From: Notospermus geniculatus
Taxonomy: Eukaryota; Nemertea; Pilidiophora; Heteronemertea; Lineidae
Assembly: GCA_002633025.1 (NCBI GenBank)
Contig: NMRB01000165.1
Location: 66,933 to 130,932, forward strand
DNA: 64,000 nt
Direction of reading: 5' to 3'
The notes under the pieces were generated by a model, which ran no database searches, was not told the origin of the DNA, and worked only from the letters and a program-made list of their open reading frames with translations. A program made the position numbers and the translations under genes. Below are positions 41,663 to 52,374 of the stretch, one piece after another. Each line of letters opens with the position of its first letter. Position 1 is the stretch's first letter.

Positions 41663-42453
41663 CTAAAAAAGATGGTTCAATGGCCCGTGTTTAAACGAGG
41701 CGTCCACAAGTACCCTGCGAGTAGCCCAAACAATCTCCGAACCCAAACAGTTTTATGTTATACAAGGGTCACAAATAAAGGAGATACAGCATATAGAACA
41801 CTTGCAGCATATAGAACACTTGAAAAATTATATTACCTAATTAATTTCTATCTATTATCAAATTTTATACAGAATCCGCTAAATCTGCCAGATCTGCTGA
41901 TTCCGCTAATTCTACATGGCCGTTCCAGACCCGTGGCTAAATGTTACATCTCACTGTCCAGACCATCATTATGGATAATTGAAGGGATGTACTAGAGGGG
42001 GTGGACTACAATAACCACCTGTCAGCTGCAGGCTGTATTGATTACTGCCTGATGAGATGGCCTGATAGGTTCTGAGCAAAGCCAGGCAAATATAACACAT
42101 CGCTGACATGTGTCAGTTTTTTCCAAATAGTTGCAATGCTTTTCTCTCCAAGTTCAGAGTGACCTTTGGCAGTGACAGGCGAGCATGATGCCCCAACAAA
42201 CAAAAAAGGGATCTGATTACAAATGTCATGATTTCAAAATGCCCTTGTAACTGTCTAGAACATGGTAAATGTCTGCTAGGCATAAAATATGGTAAAAAAG
42301 AACAACTTGTCATTTACTCTCATTTCCACCCCCAGGTCACGCCATGCCTGCCATCTAGATTCTTTTCTTCAATGTCTGGTGAAAGAGAGGCAGAAACTTT
42401 AACCCTTGTATTAACAGCAGAAATCAAACCCTTGACCTGCAGAGACCAGAGTA

Positions 42454-42625
42454 AAGGCCTGTTTCCACTAGACCGGTTTCCCACATTGCGTTTTGCGATT
42501 TCACAGGGTTTTGGATAATCCTTCGATGGTTTAACAATACATGGCACTTTATTGTCCCAATGCCTGTGAAAACCGCCCCGGCGCTGCAAAACCGCTGCGG
42601 AAACCGGTCTAGTGGAAACAGGCCT
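42454..42625. mobile_element. MITE with AAGGCCTGTTTCCACTAG ends
   Basis: AAGGCCTGTTTCCACTAGAC..CGGTTTCC and their inverse at right; inner TTTTGC..GCAAAA pair. It directly abuts a reversed hAT-like element. Confidence 0.75.
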
Positions 42626-42868
42626 TAACAGCACAGAAGGCCACACAGAGGGGGGCACAGAAGGCCACGGGGATCGATGAAGGCAAGCACCAAAGGCGCG
42701 ACCCAGAAAATTTTGAAATCTGGAAGGCCATTGGTGCGATTTCCCAGCATCTGAGGGACAAATTACAAGGCAATTCTGTGGCACTTTGAAAAAGGGCAAC
42801 TTTTCTAACGTTGGTCACCGAAAATAGGGGGGCATGGGCTGGTACGGTGCCCCCTGGATCCGCGCCTG
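42626..42868. mobile_element. hAT-like element, inverted copy of the 17057 family
   Basis: Interior (AGGGACAAATTACAAGGCAA, CTAACGTTGGTCACCGAAAA) is the reverse complement of 17101-17200. It ends CCCCTGGATCCGCGCCTG at 42868. The opposite terminal repeat is missing or destroyed by the neighbouring MITE. Confidence 0.65.
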
Positions 42869-43948
42869 CTTGTCATGTGATGATCATGAAGTGCTCTCAA
42901 TCATCACAAGCAGATTAGTTTTGACTTGGTTGTCTGTATCTATGATAGTGGAATGCTGCTGAGTCCTTCGTGTTCGTTCATTTGGATATCCCCTAGCAGA
43001 AATCCATCAGTCACTTCGCCATGTCTTGAACACCATCTTATCTCAAGCTGTCAGTCTTATGTGGACTGTTCCTTTCAACCTGTCTCATCAAGATAAATGG
43101 TCATTCTCATGGAAATGCATCCGAATATGGAATTTGAGGGGACTACATCTCTTGCCTGGGCTTTCGCTTGAGATCAGATCCATGACTAGTGATGTCTCAG
43201 ACCACATTGTCTGCCCGGATTTACATGTATCAACCCCATTCCATTTGGGCTGTCGTGGCTGTGATGGAGTGTTACTTCAATCTGTCTTGAGAAGATTAAG
43301 AACTGCTCCAGTGAAGTGTGTTCAAACATTGAACGATAATTATAGGCAAGAACTGGAAGCCCTCAGACAATAGATTATTGGAAGAAATATTACAAATGGA
43401 GGAATCAACTCATAGGAGATTGATACGACGTGACCACTGAGGTTGGCTTCACAAGACGATCTGCTTCTGTCACCGGAGACTGGCACGACACAGGAGGTCA
43501 CGGAGTCATACATGTACCAGGGGGAAAGTTGATCATCTTAGCTTTCCTGCTGGTCTTGGGGGCGCCCGGACCTCAACCAAATTCACCATGAAGCAGTTCA
43601 GAACCCTTGCAGTGATGAAATTGCCCGGTGCGGGTGGCGAAGATCACTGGCGGAAACTTGGCGTGTCCCGATAAGAACGATCCTCAAAGCAGCCATAATT
43701 GATTGGCCTTGATCTCCCTTGATCCAAGTTTTCTGCCCTGGATCTGAGGATTAACTAGTCAATAGACCCTGTCATTATTGGATGCAGAAATACTAATTAA
43801 CTCTCTTTGATATGTCAATGTTGTATTGACACAAGAACGGTCCCCTATCGTGCAGTTCTTTGACGAGAAGGTGGAGGTAGCGTTGTGGAGGTTCACTTCA
43901 ATGTTTGCCTTGATCATCGTGTCACAGCGCCAGGAGATATGAGACGAT
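42869..43948. other. Stretch without supported features
   Basis: The open frame 43026-43373 has no splice context or recognisable domain. No repeat partner in the window was noticed. Confidence 0.3.
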
Positions 43949-44840
43949 ATTGCAACTGCTTTCCATGACAGTTGCTTACCATGCAGGCCATCTCAGCGGA
44001 AGCTCCACGAGATTGCAACTGCTTTCCATGATGGTTGCTTACCAAGGAGCAGTCCATCCCAGCAGAAGCTCCACGAGATTGCAACTGCTTTCCATGACAG
44101 TAGACTGGTCCCCGGTCTATAAATATAAAATATATAGACCGGTACTGCCTGCGAGTTTCATGGCGTTGATTGGTCCAATTCGAAAACCAACGACTTGCTA
44201 CAATTGGTTGGAAAATCAGCCTTGTGTCATTCGCTATGGCACTTTATAAGGCTTTTGCATGCATTGGTTTCAAGGACCCATACTCAGTCTTTCGTCTGGC
44301 ATTGATTATCGCTAAGGCACGCTTTGTAGCAAGCGAAAAGCGATACTTATTCACTGCAATGTTGATATTTACCAGCCGCCGCCCTGATTCCTCGTTGCAA
44401 CTGGTATCCGGTCCTTCATCATGTGGTTGTACGTGTTCTAAGTACAGTCATGACTGGATACTAGTCACTTCCGGGGGCAGCCAGATTTCTGCCGTCCTCA
44501 GTAGCCAGGACCGATCCTCCGCTACATCCAGCCCGCCAGGGCCACCAGCGGAGGATCGGGTACCAATCTATCCATGACAGTTGTTTACCATGCAGTCCAT
44601 CCCAGCAGTTCCACGAGATTGCAACTGCTTTCCATGATGGTTGCTTACCAAGGAGCAGTCCATCCCAGCAGAAGCTCCACAAGATTGCAGCTGCTTTCCA
44701 TGATGGTTGCTTACCATGCAATCCATCCCAGCAGAAGCTCCACGAGATTGCAACTGCTTTCCATGATGGTTGCTTACCATGCAGTCCATCTTAGCAGAAG
44801 CTCCAACAGATGATGTGATATTGCAGCTGCTTTCCATGAC
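43949..44840. repeat. 63-66 bp minisatellite, split by an inserted element
   Basis: Unit: GATTGCAACTGCTTTCCATG .. ATGGTTGCTTACCATGCAGT .. CCATCCCAGCAGAAGCTCCA .. CGA. About 2.3 units at 43949-44100 and about 4 at 44571-44840. Unit lengths are multiples of 3, so both strands stay open (minus: MDCMVSNHHGKQLQ repeats), but this is a repeat effect. Confidence 0.9.
44101..44570. mobile_element. Element inserted in minisatellite, 470 bp
   Basis: Ends TAGACTGGTCCCCGGTC and the inverse of TAGATTGGTACCCGATC; tccatgacag lies on both sides (44091-44100, 44571-44580). Because the target is itself repetitive, the exact length of the duplication (9-10 bp) is less certain. Hairpins GACCGG/CCGGTC and GGAGGATCGG/CCGATCCTCC lie inside. 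Confidence 0.7.
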
Positions 44841-44849
44841 AGTGAAAGA

Positions 44850-46702
44850 GTGTTGTACCATGCAACTCATCTCAGCTTTGGTAAAATTCTCATGTCTGTA
44901 TTTTACCATCTGCTGTTATGCCCCGTGATGGCATTCACCATGTCTGTATCATTTGGCACCCTTGCCCATATCTGTGGTAGCTGTCTCCATGGAACCAATA
45001 GTAAATCGTGGTTTTTCAGGATCTTGGATCTATACCTCTATCCACGTCTTCTTTTCTTTGAGTCTGACAAAATATTGTTATTCTTTTCTACTCTCTGCCA
45101 GATCGAAGAGGCAATATTGTGAGCCATAACTTCATGGCTATATTACTGTGAAACAAATGCATTGATCATACAAAGCAATTTGTCTTTTTCAAAGACAGTC
45201 AGCAAACAACATATCACAGTAACGAAGAGATTGGTGGAGTACTTTTCAAATTTTTCAATGTTTATTGAAAGTAAACAAGAAGCATGCGATAAGTACTTTC
45301 GATCACGACACTTTCCTGTTGATAAATGCTTAAGTTTCATGTCTACTGTAATGATTGGCTGACGTAAGTTAGACATATTGATGTCTGTCATGACTGCTTG
45401 TTTGTACGGCCCGCTTCTGATATTGAACCTTCATCAGTTTTGTATTTTCCATCATCAAGATTGCCCCAGACTTAGGATTTATTGATTTCGTCCTGTTAAG
45501 TAAACCACATTATGAATTTTACATCTGACTCTGTTTTTCTTTCTGAAGGATTGATTGACGTACCTCATGTCTGGCGTGTATGTTTTTCTTGCAGCGAATT
45601 GTTGATAAGATCATAAATTTGATTTGGTGAAATGTTTGACAAAAAGTGGCATGCTCGCACCAAACTGATTGGAGTGGGATCTGTTCCTGATTTGATTTGC
45701 AGTTTTCTTCTTCTGTGGTGATGAAGATTAACTGTTCAATATATGGAAACATTGACATTTGGCCTCATGAGGTTTGAATCTTTTGTCATTATAGGACCAC
45801 GGCATTGCCACTTTTTGTCGACAGCCGGCGCCAGCGTGCCACTCTCCAACCCAGGGACTAACTATGTTGTCTGGCGAATTGACCCGATTTACTACGTACA
45901 TTTTGTAATGCATTTTTGTAGTTCGTGTTGCTGCCGCTAGGTGGCTCCCTCTACGTCGGCAGTCAAATAACGCATTAGAGATCCAATCCGTGCTCCTTTA
46001 ATAAGCTGAATCCAGCCTTCCCTATATGAGACAGAAAGTGGTCTGCAGGTTAATCCGAAACCATGGAGGTTGTCACCAACTTGATGAACTCTGGTTGTAA
46101 AAATTTCTCTCAGAGACGACGTGAAAGAGAACTTGATCTTAAGGATTACCAGGTGCTGCGAAGGTTAATGTGGATGTCACTCATTCAGTGGATTCCAATC
46201 CACCTCTGATGTTTTTATGATATGAAGGATTATATCTGGGGTTTGACATGAGATGTTGCAAGTTTGGTGGCTCTTGTCATTCACCAATTATTTTCTCCAG
46301 AATGAGAGACTTCATTATGAATAGGTGGCAGCACTGCACCAGCAGTCCTGAATAATACTACCCTTTTCAAAATGAAATTGACACGGGACAGTATTAACCT
46401 GAATGGCTTTTTCAGTTGATTTCTACAGCAGTGACGCCTAATCGATAGTGACCAAAATTTCTCCTTGGTGTCCTTTTACCGTAGCCAAATTGATATGTTA
46501 CACTTTCATTAATTCCAAGCCTGACTCGCAGTTCTTGTTTAAACCAGTATATATTATCTGAAGCCTAAATCTCAGTTCAATATTTCAACTCTGATCATGG
46601 CTGTCAATAAACTGAATGAAATCAGGCATCCACTGCCTGCTGTTGGAACTAATGCTGCCGTAACTACTGAAGCATTGAGTAAGCATCAGATTATATAGTT
46701 CC
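44850..46702. other. Stretch without a firm gene
   Basis: A 17-nt segment after the acceptor at 45101 (CTACTCTCTGCCAG) is followed by GTGAGC, but its phase does not fit the MGNC exons. CCGCTAGGTGGCTCC at 45935-45949 resembles a CTCF site. Neither is firm. Confidence 0.3.
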
Positions 46703-47341
46703 GAGGTTGAGAAAGCACTCAATTTGATCACATGCTACAACAGATGTGTCAAGTCAGCTCTGTAGAATTCAACAATAGTGGCTTCATCCATTCATGTTTC
46801 ACCGAGTAGAATCCGATATGCACTTGGCGAAAATGATGTGGTTGATGCTTGCATTAGGTGCAATCCCTTGGGTGAATGGATCTGATAAGTCAGTTGACAC
46901 CATTGACACAGAACCTGATCAGCAACAACAGCCAAGAGTCTGTGCGTGTGCTCTTAAAAAATTCCCTCTGACAGGTATTTTTTCTATGTTGTTCAGAATT
47001 AATGCAGTCAATCTCTTCTTCTCTCTAATTCGCTGAAAATGACGGGTGATGTCGGCGAGTAAGAAAACAGTCTTGTCTGCGGCATTAAGAAGTTGATGAG
47101 TTTACATTCCCTTGTTGCTGATCGAGTCATGATGTATTATTCTGCTGCGTAATTGATGGCCTCTGATCGAGAAGGGTTTTTGGTGCATGAAACTACAGGC
47201 AGAAAACATCCCACTCACTTCTTGGTGTTTCGAAGACAAGCAGATTTTGAGAAAGTGAAAATCATGATTTGAGCAAATCACATTCTTGAATTGTGAAAAT
47301 AATCTTGATTCTAACAACCGTTTTCATTTTTCTCGTTGCAG

Positions 47342-47362
47342 TTTGAGAATCTCATGGATGAT
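47342..47362 (+). CDS. Candidate 21-nt exon (FENLMDD), copy A
   Basis: TTTGAGAATCTCATGGATGA T between a strong acceptor (CATTTTTCTCGTTGCAG) and a consensus donor (GTAAGTAG). Phase 0 in and out, so it can follow the exon at 37888-37936 to read ...DFSIE-FENLMDD. It is identical in copy B (52354-52374), while the surrounding intron differs, which supports function. Confidence 0.45.
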
Positions 47363-47433
47363 GTAAGTAGAATATTTTCAATCTTTTATCATTTGCAATT
47401 AATACTTTTGTCACAATTTTCAGGTTCTTATCA

Positions 47434-47693
47434 GTGGCGGATCCAAGGGGGGGGCCCGGCGCACGCCCCCCCCCCCCTTTCAGCCGCCGAGCAACAAAAA
47501 TTTTGGAAGGCATCAGACCCCTGATTTTTAGTAAAAAGAAAGTTCAATTTGGCCTGCCAGGGTGCCAGGAAATCGCGTTTCCGGCACTTTTACCCAGAAA
47601 TTTTCGGCGCTTTGCGCCTTCGGGGCTCAGGGAATAGGGGTTGCCCATTCCACGCCCCCACCCCCCGTTCGGCAACTCCTGGATCCGTGTGTG
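47434..47693. mobile_element. hAT-like element, 260 bp, absent from copy B
   Basis: GTGGCGGATCCAAGG and CCTGGATCCGTGTGTG ends with C-runs inside, the CAGGGGCGGATCC family. cttatca on both sides (47427-47433, 47694-47700); copy B reads TTCTTATCATGCTG uninterrupted at about 52448. Confidence 0.85.
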
Positions 47694-48295
47694 CTTATCA
47701 TGCTACATTCGTATATTTTCTACTAAATTGGCCTTTGGTAGTGAAAGGATAAGGTTTAACGTCCTGTGTATCCCTGATTTTACATGGCAAACTACCAAAG
47801 CTCCAATTCAACTGATAAATTACCCTTCCGAGGCTTGTTGGCTGGGAATCTGGTTGGATGCCAAAACCAACCCGTTTCCCAAGAGAATCATTAGACGGTT
47901 GAAGTTGCTGCACATCCATGGCAATGAATGATGAATTATTGGTTTGAAACAGTTCATGTCACCCAATTGCTAAGACGAGACTAGATTGGTTATCCACCAA
48001 GCGTGGATTAATTGCCAATGTTGTGGAGTAGATGGGAACTTTATTGCGAAGTAAAATTCATCACCAAATTTGTCATTTTCCAAGAGTAAATGCCCCCATC
48101 ACACCAAGCTAGTTCTCAGTATGTTGTTGAAAATGTTGCCGAACGGCTCAAACTGTGTGCGAACGGACTGGACATAGTGGCAACTTTTTGCACTCTTTGT
48201 ACGAAGTTCATGGACAGGCTCGGACGGGAAGGGCGTTCCAGAACATCGAGGCATTATTTGGCCAACGTTACATGTTCTAGCCCGTTTTATGATTT

Positions 48296-48722
48296 TTAGC
48301 CCGCTTGGCCGCAAGGCCCAGCAGGGCTTATGCTGTGGTTGGGGTCATTTAGTGGTGGTCTGTCGTGCGTCCGTACGGCGGTTCGGCGGTACGGCGCTTC
48401 GTCCGTAAACTTTTGGTTTGTTAGCGCTCTAGCGCCTTTATTTTTTGACGAATCTTTTTGGTCTTTGGTGGGTCTATATATAGGCCTAAGATCTAGGTCG
48501 AGTTCGATTTTGAGCACGTTTGGATTCCTATTTTGGCCTCCAGGGGGCGTTTTGTGAAAAATTTCAAAGGGCTATATTTTGATAATGGTTTGAACTATCA
48601 TGTTGAAACTTTGTACACATGTACCTCTAGGTTATAGCAACTTACAGACAAACTTTCGGTGAAATCTGATTCTTCACTTTGCCACTAGGGGGCCAAAACC
48701 AAAATCACTGAAAGTGCTATTN
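48296..48722. other. Copy-A-only segment ending at an N
   Basis: Starts TTTAGCCCGCTTGGCCGCAA and runs to the N at 48722. Copy B has unrelated sequence here (53071-53457). The GCCCGCTTGGCC..GGCC..GCAGGGC start is inverted-repeat-like, so it is probably one end of an inserted element whose remainder fell into the gap. Confidence 0.5.
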
Positions 48723-49848
48723 TATGTTTGACTGATTGGGCCCCAGTGAACGGAACGCAATCAAGTGGTCTGGTTTGATTTGGTTGGACATCCTAGGGGA
48801 GGAAACAGTGGGAGTAGAATTCACAGAGATGACTCGATGAGGTAGCACATACAGGCTTTAGCACATTGTAGCCGTACTTACACTACAAAGAGAAGTCTGG
48901 GTTTTTTCAGGTCCGGATTCATTTGAAGTCCGGGTTTTTCTCTTTCGCCACAAATCCAGTTAGTACGAAACCCAGAGATCACAGGTGAAGGTCACATCCA
49001 TGGGTCACTCAATGTGGTAACACATGTAATTATTGCAACGCCATCTGTTGCCGGGTCTAGAACTAAGATAATTGCACTTACACCTGAAGTAGAAGCCCGG
49101 GCCAAGTCCGGACTTGATCTAGACCCACTCATGTCATCCGGTCTTAAGTCCGGACTTTGTAGACCCGGGCTTCATTACGTCCGCCTTCATTACGTCCGCC
49201 TTCGTTTGTAGTGTAGTACATGTACATGTATGGCTTATTTTGCTGAGATTTCCTTATGTCTCACATCAGCCTAGGCTTGACGGCCCACATGTCACTCTGA
49301 GTAACTGTGATGCTTATTCAATGGCCAACCAGTTTATAAATAGATGTCACATTGCGGTGGGAACAGCTGGTGGATAAGCCATTTGGTCTCACCATCATCC
49401 TGATCCTACCCAATATGTGTATTTCCCACTGTGATTTTCATATTAACACCAGTTGCCTTTCCGGCTGTATCTGATGATCAAAAGCATGTGGCGTCGAACA
49501 GCAGCTGCTGCACGAGAGTTTCTCCTCTGAAATATATTCGTTAGATTTTTAGCCCACCTGGTGAGCAATTAGCGTGGCGCAGTGTCTGTCACCGTCATCG
49601 TCAGTATCCAGTAGCAGCGCATGTTTTGTAACCACTGGGGCTGTTGACACCGAACTTGGTACACAAGTAGCCCTAGTTCAAATGACCTCAGGCACCATCT
49701 AATAAACAGATAACTAGGCCTAAAATGTTCTAACCTGGTGCAAATTTGTATTAGATTAGATATCCAAATTGCCAAATTTTGACCATGATCATATGGCCCT
49801 GGAGTATTTTGACTACCGACTCATGTCTAAATCTTTGTCTCTTCACAG

Positions 49849-49874
49849 GAAACACAGCCAGAAGAATCTATAAT
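49849..49874 (+). CDS. Candidate 26-nt exon (ETQPEESI), copy A
   Basis: GAAACACAGCCAGAAGAATC TATAAT between acceptor (TTGTCTCTTCACAG) and donor (GTAAGTA). Phase 0 in, 2 out. In copy B (54594-54619) the only change is ACA to ACG, synonymous Thr in this frame. Continues an acidic tail after FENLMDD. Confidence 0.45.
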
Positions 49875-50125
49875 GTAAGTACCGGTATATCTTACTCAAA
49901 CTGAGCTGAACTGGGAATTTACATCTGGTACAAATGTGGAGATCCTAGGTCTTTTACCAACTGCACGATGTTGTTTTCAATCCTCCAGTTTGTTCTGGAA
50001 TGCCCTGTATTGGGAAACTGATATTTTTCAATGGATTAAGCATTGATTGCATTGAATTCCTATCTAAAATGTCATAGGAGATGGCACTTTATACTCAGTA
50101 TTTATCTAATTAAGGTGTTTCACTA

Positions 50126-50669
50126 GGCCTTTTTACACGGTGCTGGTGCGTTCCGGATCGAGACTAGATCGAGGAGGGTTCGGTTATTTTTCCCTGTGTA
50201 AAAGCGAAACAACTGACCTCCACCTTCCTCGGGCCAGTTCAGTTCGCAGCGTGAGTCTCGGGAAGGTGGAGGTAGGTGCAGGTCAGTTATTCTCTCATGT
50301 AAAAGCGAACCGACCTCCTCATGTGGGATTGAGCACGCTCCCAGAGTGACATCACTCACGTACTTGCTGTAAGTTAACTGTGAAGAAATCACGCGCGTGA
50401 TCTCTCAAGCATTGCTCATGCTGTCAGAAGCATAGTTTATCGATTTTTAGTGATTATTTTCGGGATATTTTTTAGTTACGATAACTGTAAATGTTGATAC
50501 ATGCCATCTAGTGGCACGCATTTGAACGAACCGACCTCGAACTAGATCGAGGCGGGTTACTGAGCCCGCACCGTGTAAAAGCGATCAATCCATCCTGAAC
50601 CGAACCCGCCCGACATGCCCGAGGAGGGTGGAGGTAGGTTTCCTCGAACCAGCACCGTGTAAAAAGGCC
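50126..50669. mobile_element. Inverted-repeat element, 544 bp, absent from copy B
   Basis: Perfect ends GGCCTTTTTACACGGTGCTG.. and inverse; cacta on both sides (50121-50125, 50670-50674). Copy B reads GTTTCACTATGTACATTG uninterrupted (about 54842). The interior holds repeated GTGTAAAAGCGA and ACTAGATCGAGG motifs. Confidence 0.9.
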
Positions 50670-51199
50670 CACTATGTACATTGCTGACCAGCTGTTAATT
50701 ACTTAAGACATTCATTTTACCTGCATTTAACGAATATGATTATTTCAACCATCTGTCAGTTTCAGCTGAAGAAACTAATGATATCCAGCATTTTTCTGCC
50801 AAAAAGGTGTTACTTCATCTTTTTCATTGCATATAAAGAAAAACCTGAGAGAAGTACATAAACCATCGTGCAAGTTCGTGCAGTTTATACCTCGTAATGG
50901 GATGTGAGAGAGTTCGTGTCATTGCCAGTGGCACCGGGGAACACTTCTCCGAATTAGTAATGCCAGTCATGTCTTGTGGCAGTTCCAGAGCAGAATCACT
51001 AGGGCATGGCTGAAGCATAATCAGATTAACTGTAGGATTCCCATTCTTCCTCGTGGTGAAACGTACATCACAAGAAACGTGAAATATTCGTATTCTATGA
51101 GTCTCAGTCATTGCTCTTCGCCTTTGGGTATATTCATTAGAATTTTATGGGATATGTGGGAGTCTGAAATGCAGCAATGACCATTGCTATGAAAGGATA

Positions 51200-51405
51200 T
51201 AGAGGCCTTGCAATGACGTCATCCTGGCGGCCATGCTGGAGGGCACAGGCCTTGACATGGTGCAGAGGTGTGACGTGACCTGCGTGAAGTGTGCCACGTC
51301 ATTGTTTGACGTAACGTCATTGGGGCATGCACGGCTCATTTCGCTGCGCTTCTGCAGCATGTGCCCCCAGCATGGCGGCTTGTGACGTCATTTGCAAGGC
51401 CTCTA
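51200..51405. mobile_element. TA-target MITE with CRE-like sites, 206 bp, absent from copy B
   Basis: TAGAGGCCTTGCAATGACGT.. and inverse ..TTGCAAGGCCTCTA, flanked by TA on each side; copy B reads AAGGATACTAGTATG. A TGACGTCA lies just inside each terminus. The TA duplication suggests Tc1/mariner-type mobilisation. Confidence 0.9.
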
Positions 51406-51704
51406 TACTAGTATGCTGCAGTCATGCACCACTGGATGCAGGACCAAGATGGGGGATGCAGCACAATGACACAAGGCTTGCAATGCACAATACATGACAA
51501 CATGTTATCCAGTGTTGTTTGGGTCACACGATGGTCGTGTTGATCCCGGCGCCACTTTCCAATGTTGATTTGCTGTTACTGCATCTGGGATAACTATTCC
51601 ATGTTACAAAAAATTCATGAGCTTGCTTATGAATTTTTGATGGTACACACCTGATGTAGATGTGATGTGGCATCTAGAAGAGCAGAAAGGCAATCATCTG
51701 GGCC

Positions 51705-51705
51705 N
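51705..51705. other. N at the junction of two overlapping contigs
   Basis: The last base of copy A and the first base of copy B are homologous to opposite ends of the same ~4-5 kb segment, as expected when an overlap between contigs is not merged. Confidence 0.75.
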
Positions 51706-52353
51706 CCGAGGTTGAGAAAGCACTCAATTTGATCACATGCTACAACAGATGTGTCAAGTCAGCGCCGTAGAATTCAACAATAGTGGCTTCATCCATTCAT
51801 GTTTCACCGAGTAGAATCCGATACGCACTTGGCGAAAATGATGTGGTTGATGCTTGCATTAGCGTGCAATCCCTTGGGTGAATGGATCTGATAAGTCAGT
51901 TGACACCATTGACACAGAACCTGATCAGCAACAACAGCCGAGAGTCTGTGCGTGTGCTCTTAAAAAATTCCCTCTGACAGGTATTTTTTTCGATGTTGTT
52001 CAGAATTAATGCAGTCAATCTCTTCCTCTCTCTAATTCGCTGAAAATGACGGGTGATGTCGGCGAGTAAGAAAACAGTCTTGTCTGCGGCATTAAGAAGT
52101 TGATGAGTTTACATTCCCTTGTTGCTGATCGAGTCATGATGTATTATTCTGCTGCGTAATTGATGGCCTCTGATCGAGAAGGGTTTTTGGTGCATGAAAC
52201 TACAGGCAGAAAACATCCCACTCACTTTTTGGTGTTTCAAAGGCAAGCAGTTCAGTAACTGCTCTGAAAATCATGATTTGAGCAAATCACATTGTTGAAT
52301 TATGAAAATAATCTTCTTGATTCTAACAACCATTTTCATTTTTCTCGTTGCAG

Positions 52354-52374
52354 TTTGAGAATCTCATGGATGAT
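52354..52374 (+). CDS. Candidate 21-nt exon (FENLMDD), copy B
   Basis: Identical to 47342-47362 including splice sites. If A and B are alleles, this is the same exon and not a duplicate. Confidence 0.4.

Larger units (their letters stand above)
41269..41922. mobile_element. Foldback element, 654 bp, with 7-bp target duplication
   Basis: Ends CGGCCATGTAGAATTAGCGG and its exact inverse. Arms of about 120 bp include AATCAGCAGATCTG and TAATATAATTTTTCA..GTGT(C/T). ttccaga flanks both sides (41262-41268, 41923-41929). The interior carries a reversed SINE (41541-41662) and a splice-bounded open segment (41416-41515). Confidence 0.85.
46703..51704. repeat. Overlap copy A (probable allelic contig end)
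   Basis: Homologous along its whole length to 51706-55805, starting CCGAGGTTGAGAAAGCACTC and ending AATCATCTGGGCC immediately before the N at 51705. Copy A holds elements at 47434-47693, 50126-50669 and 51200-51405 that copy B lacks; copy B has one at 55482 that A lacks. See findings for the haplotype interpretation. Confidence 0.9.

Noticed and set aside
44170-44577. 135-codon ORF
   Set aside because: Spans the inserted element and its end; no domain; coding look is due to low stop density.
46063-46210. 49-codon ORF starting MEVVTNLMNSGCKNF
   Set aside because: Protein-like at first, but no splice partner, no second copy and no domain; too short to support.
46794-47036. ORF with a signal-peptide-like start (HLAKMMWLMLALGAIPWVNG)
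   Set aside because: In the homologous copy B the internal ATG is changed and a one-base insertion (about 51861) breaks the frame, so it is not under coding constraint.
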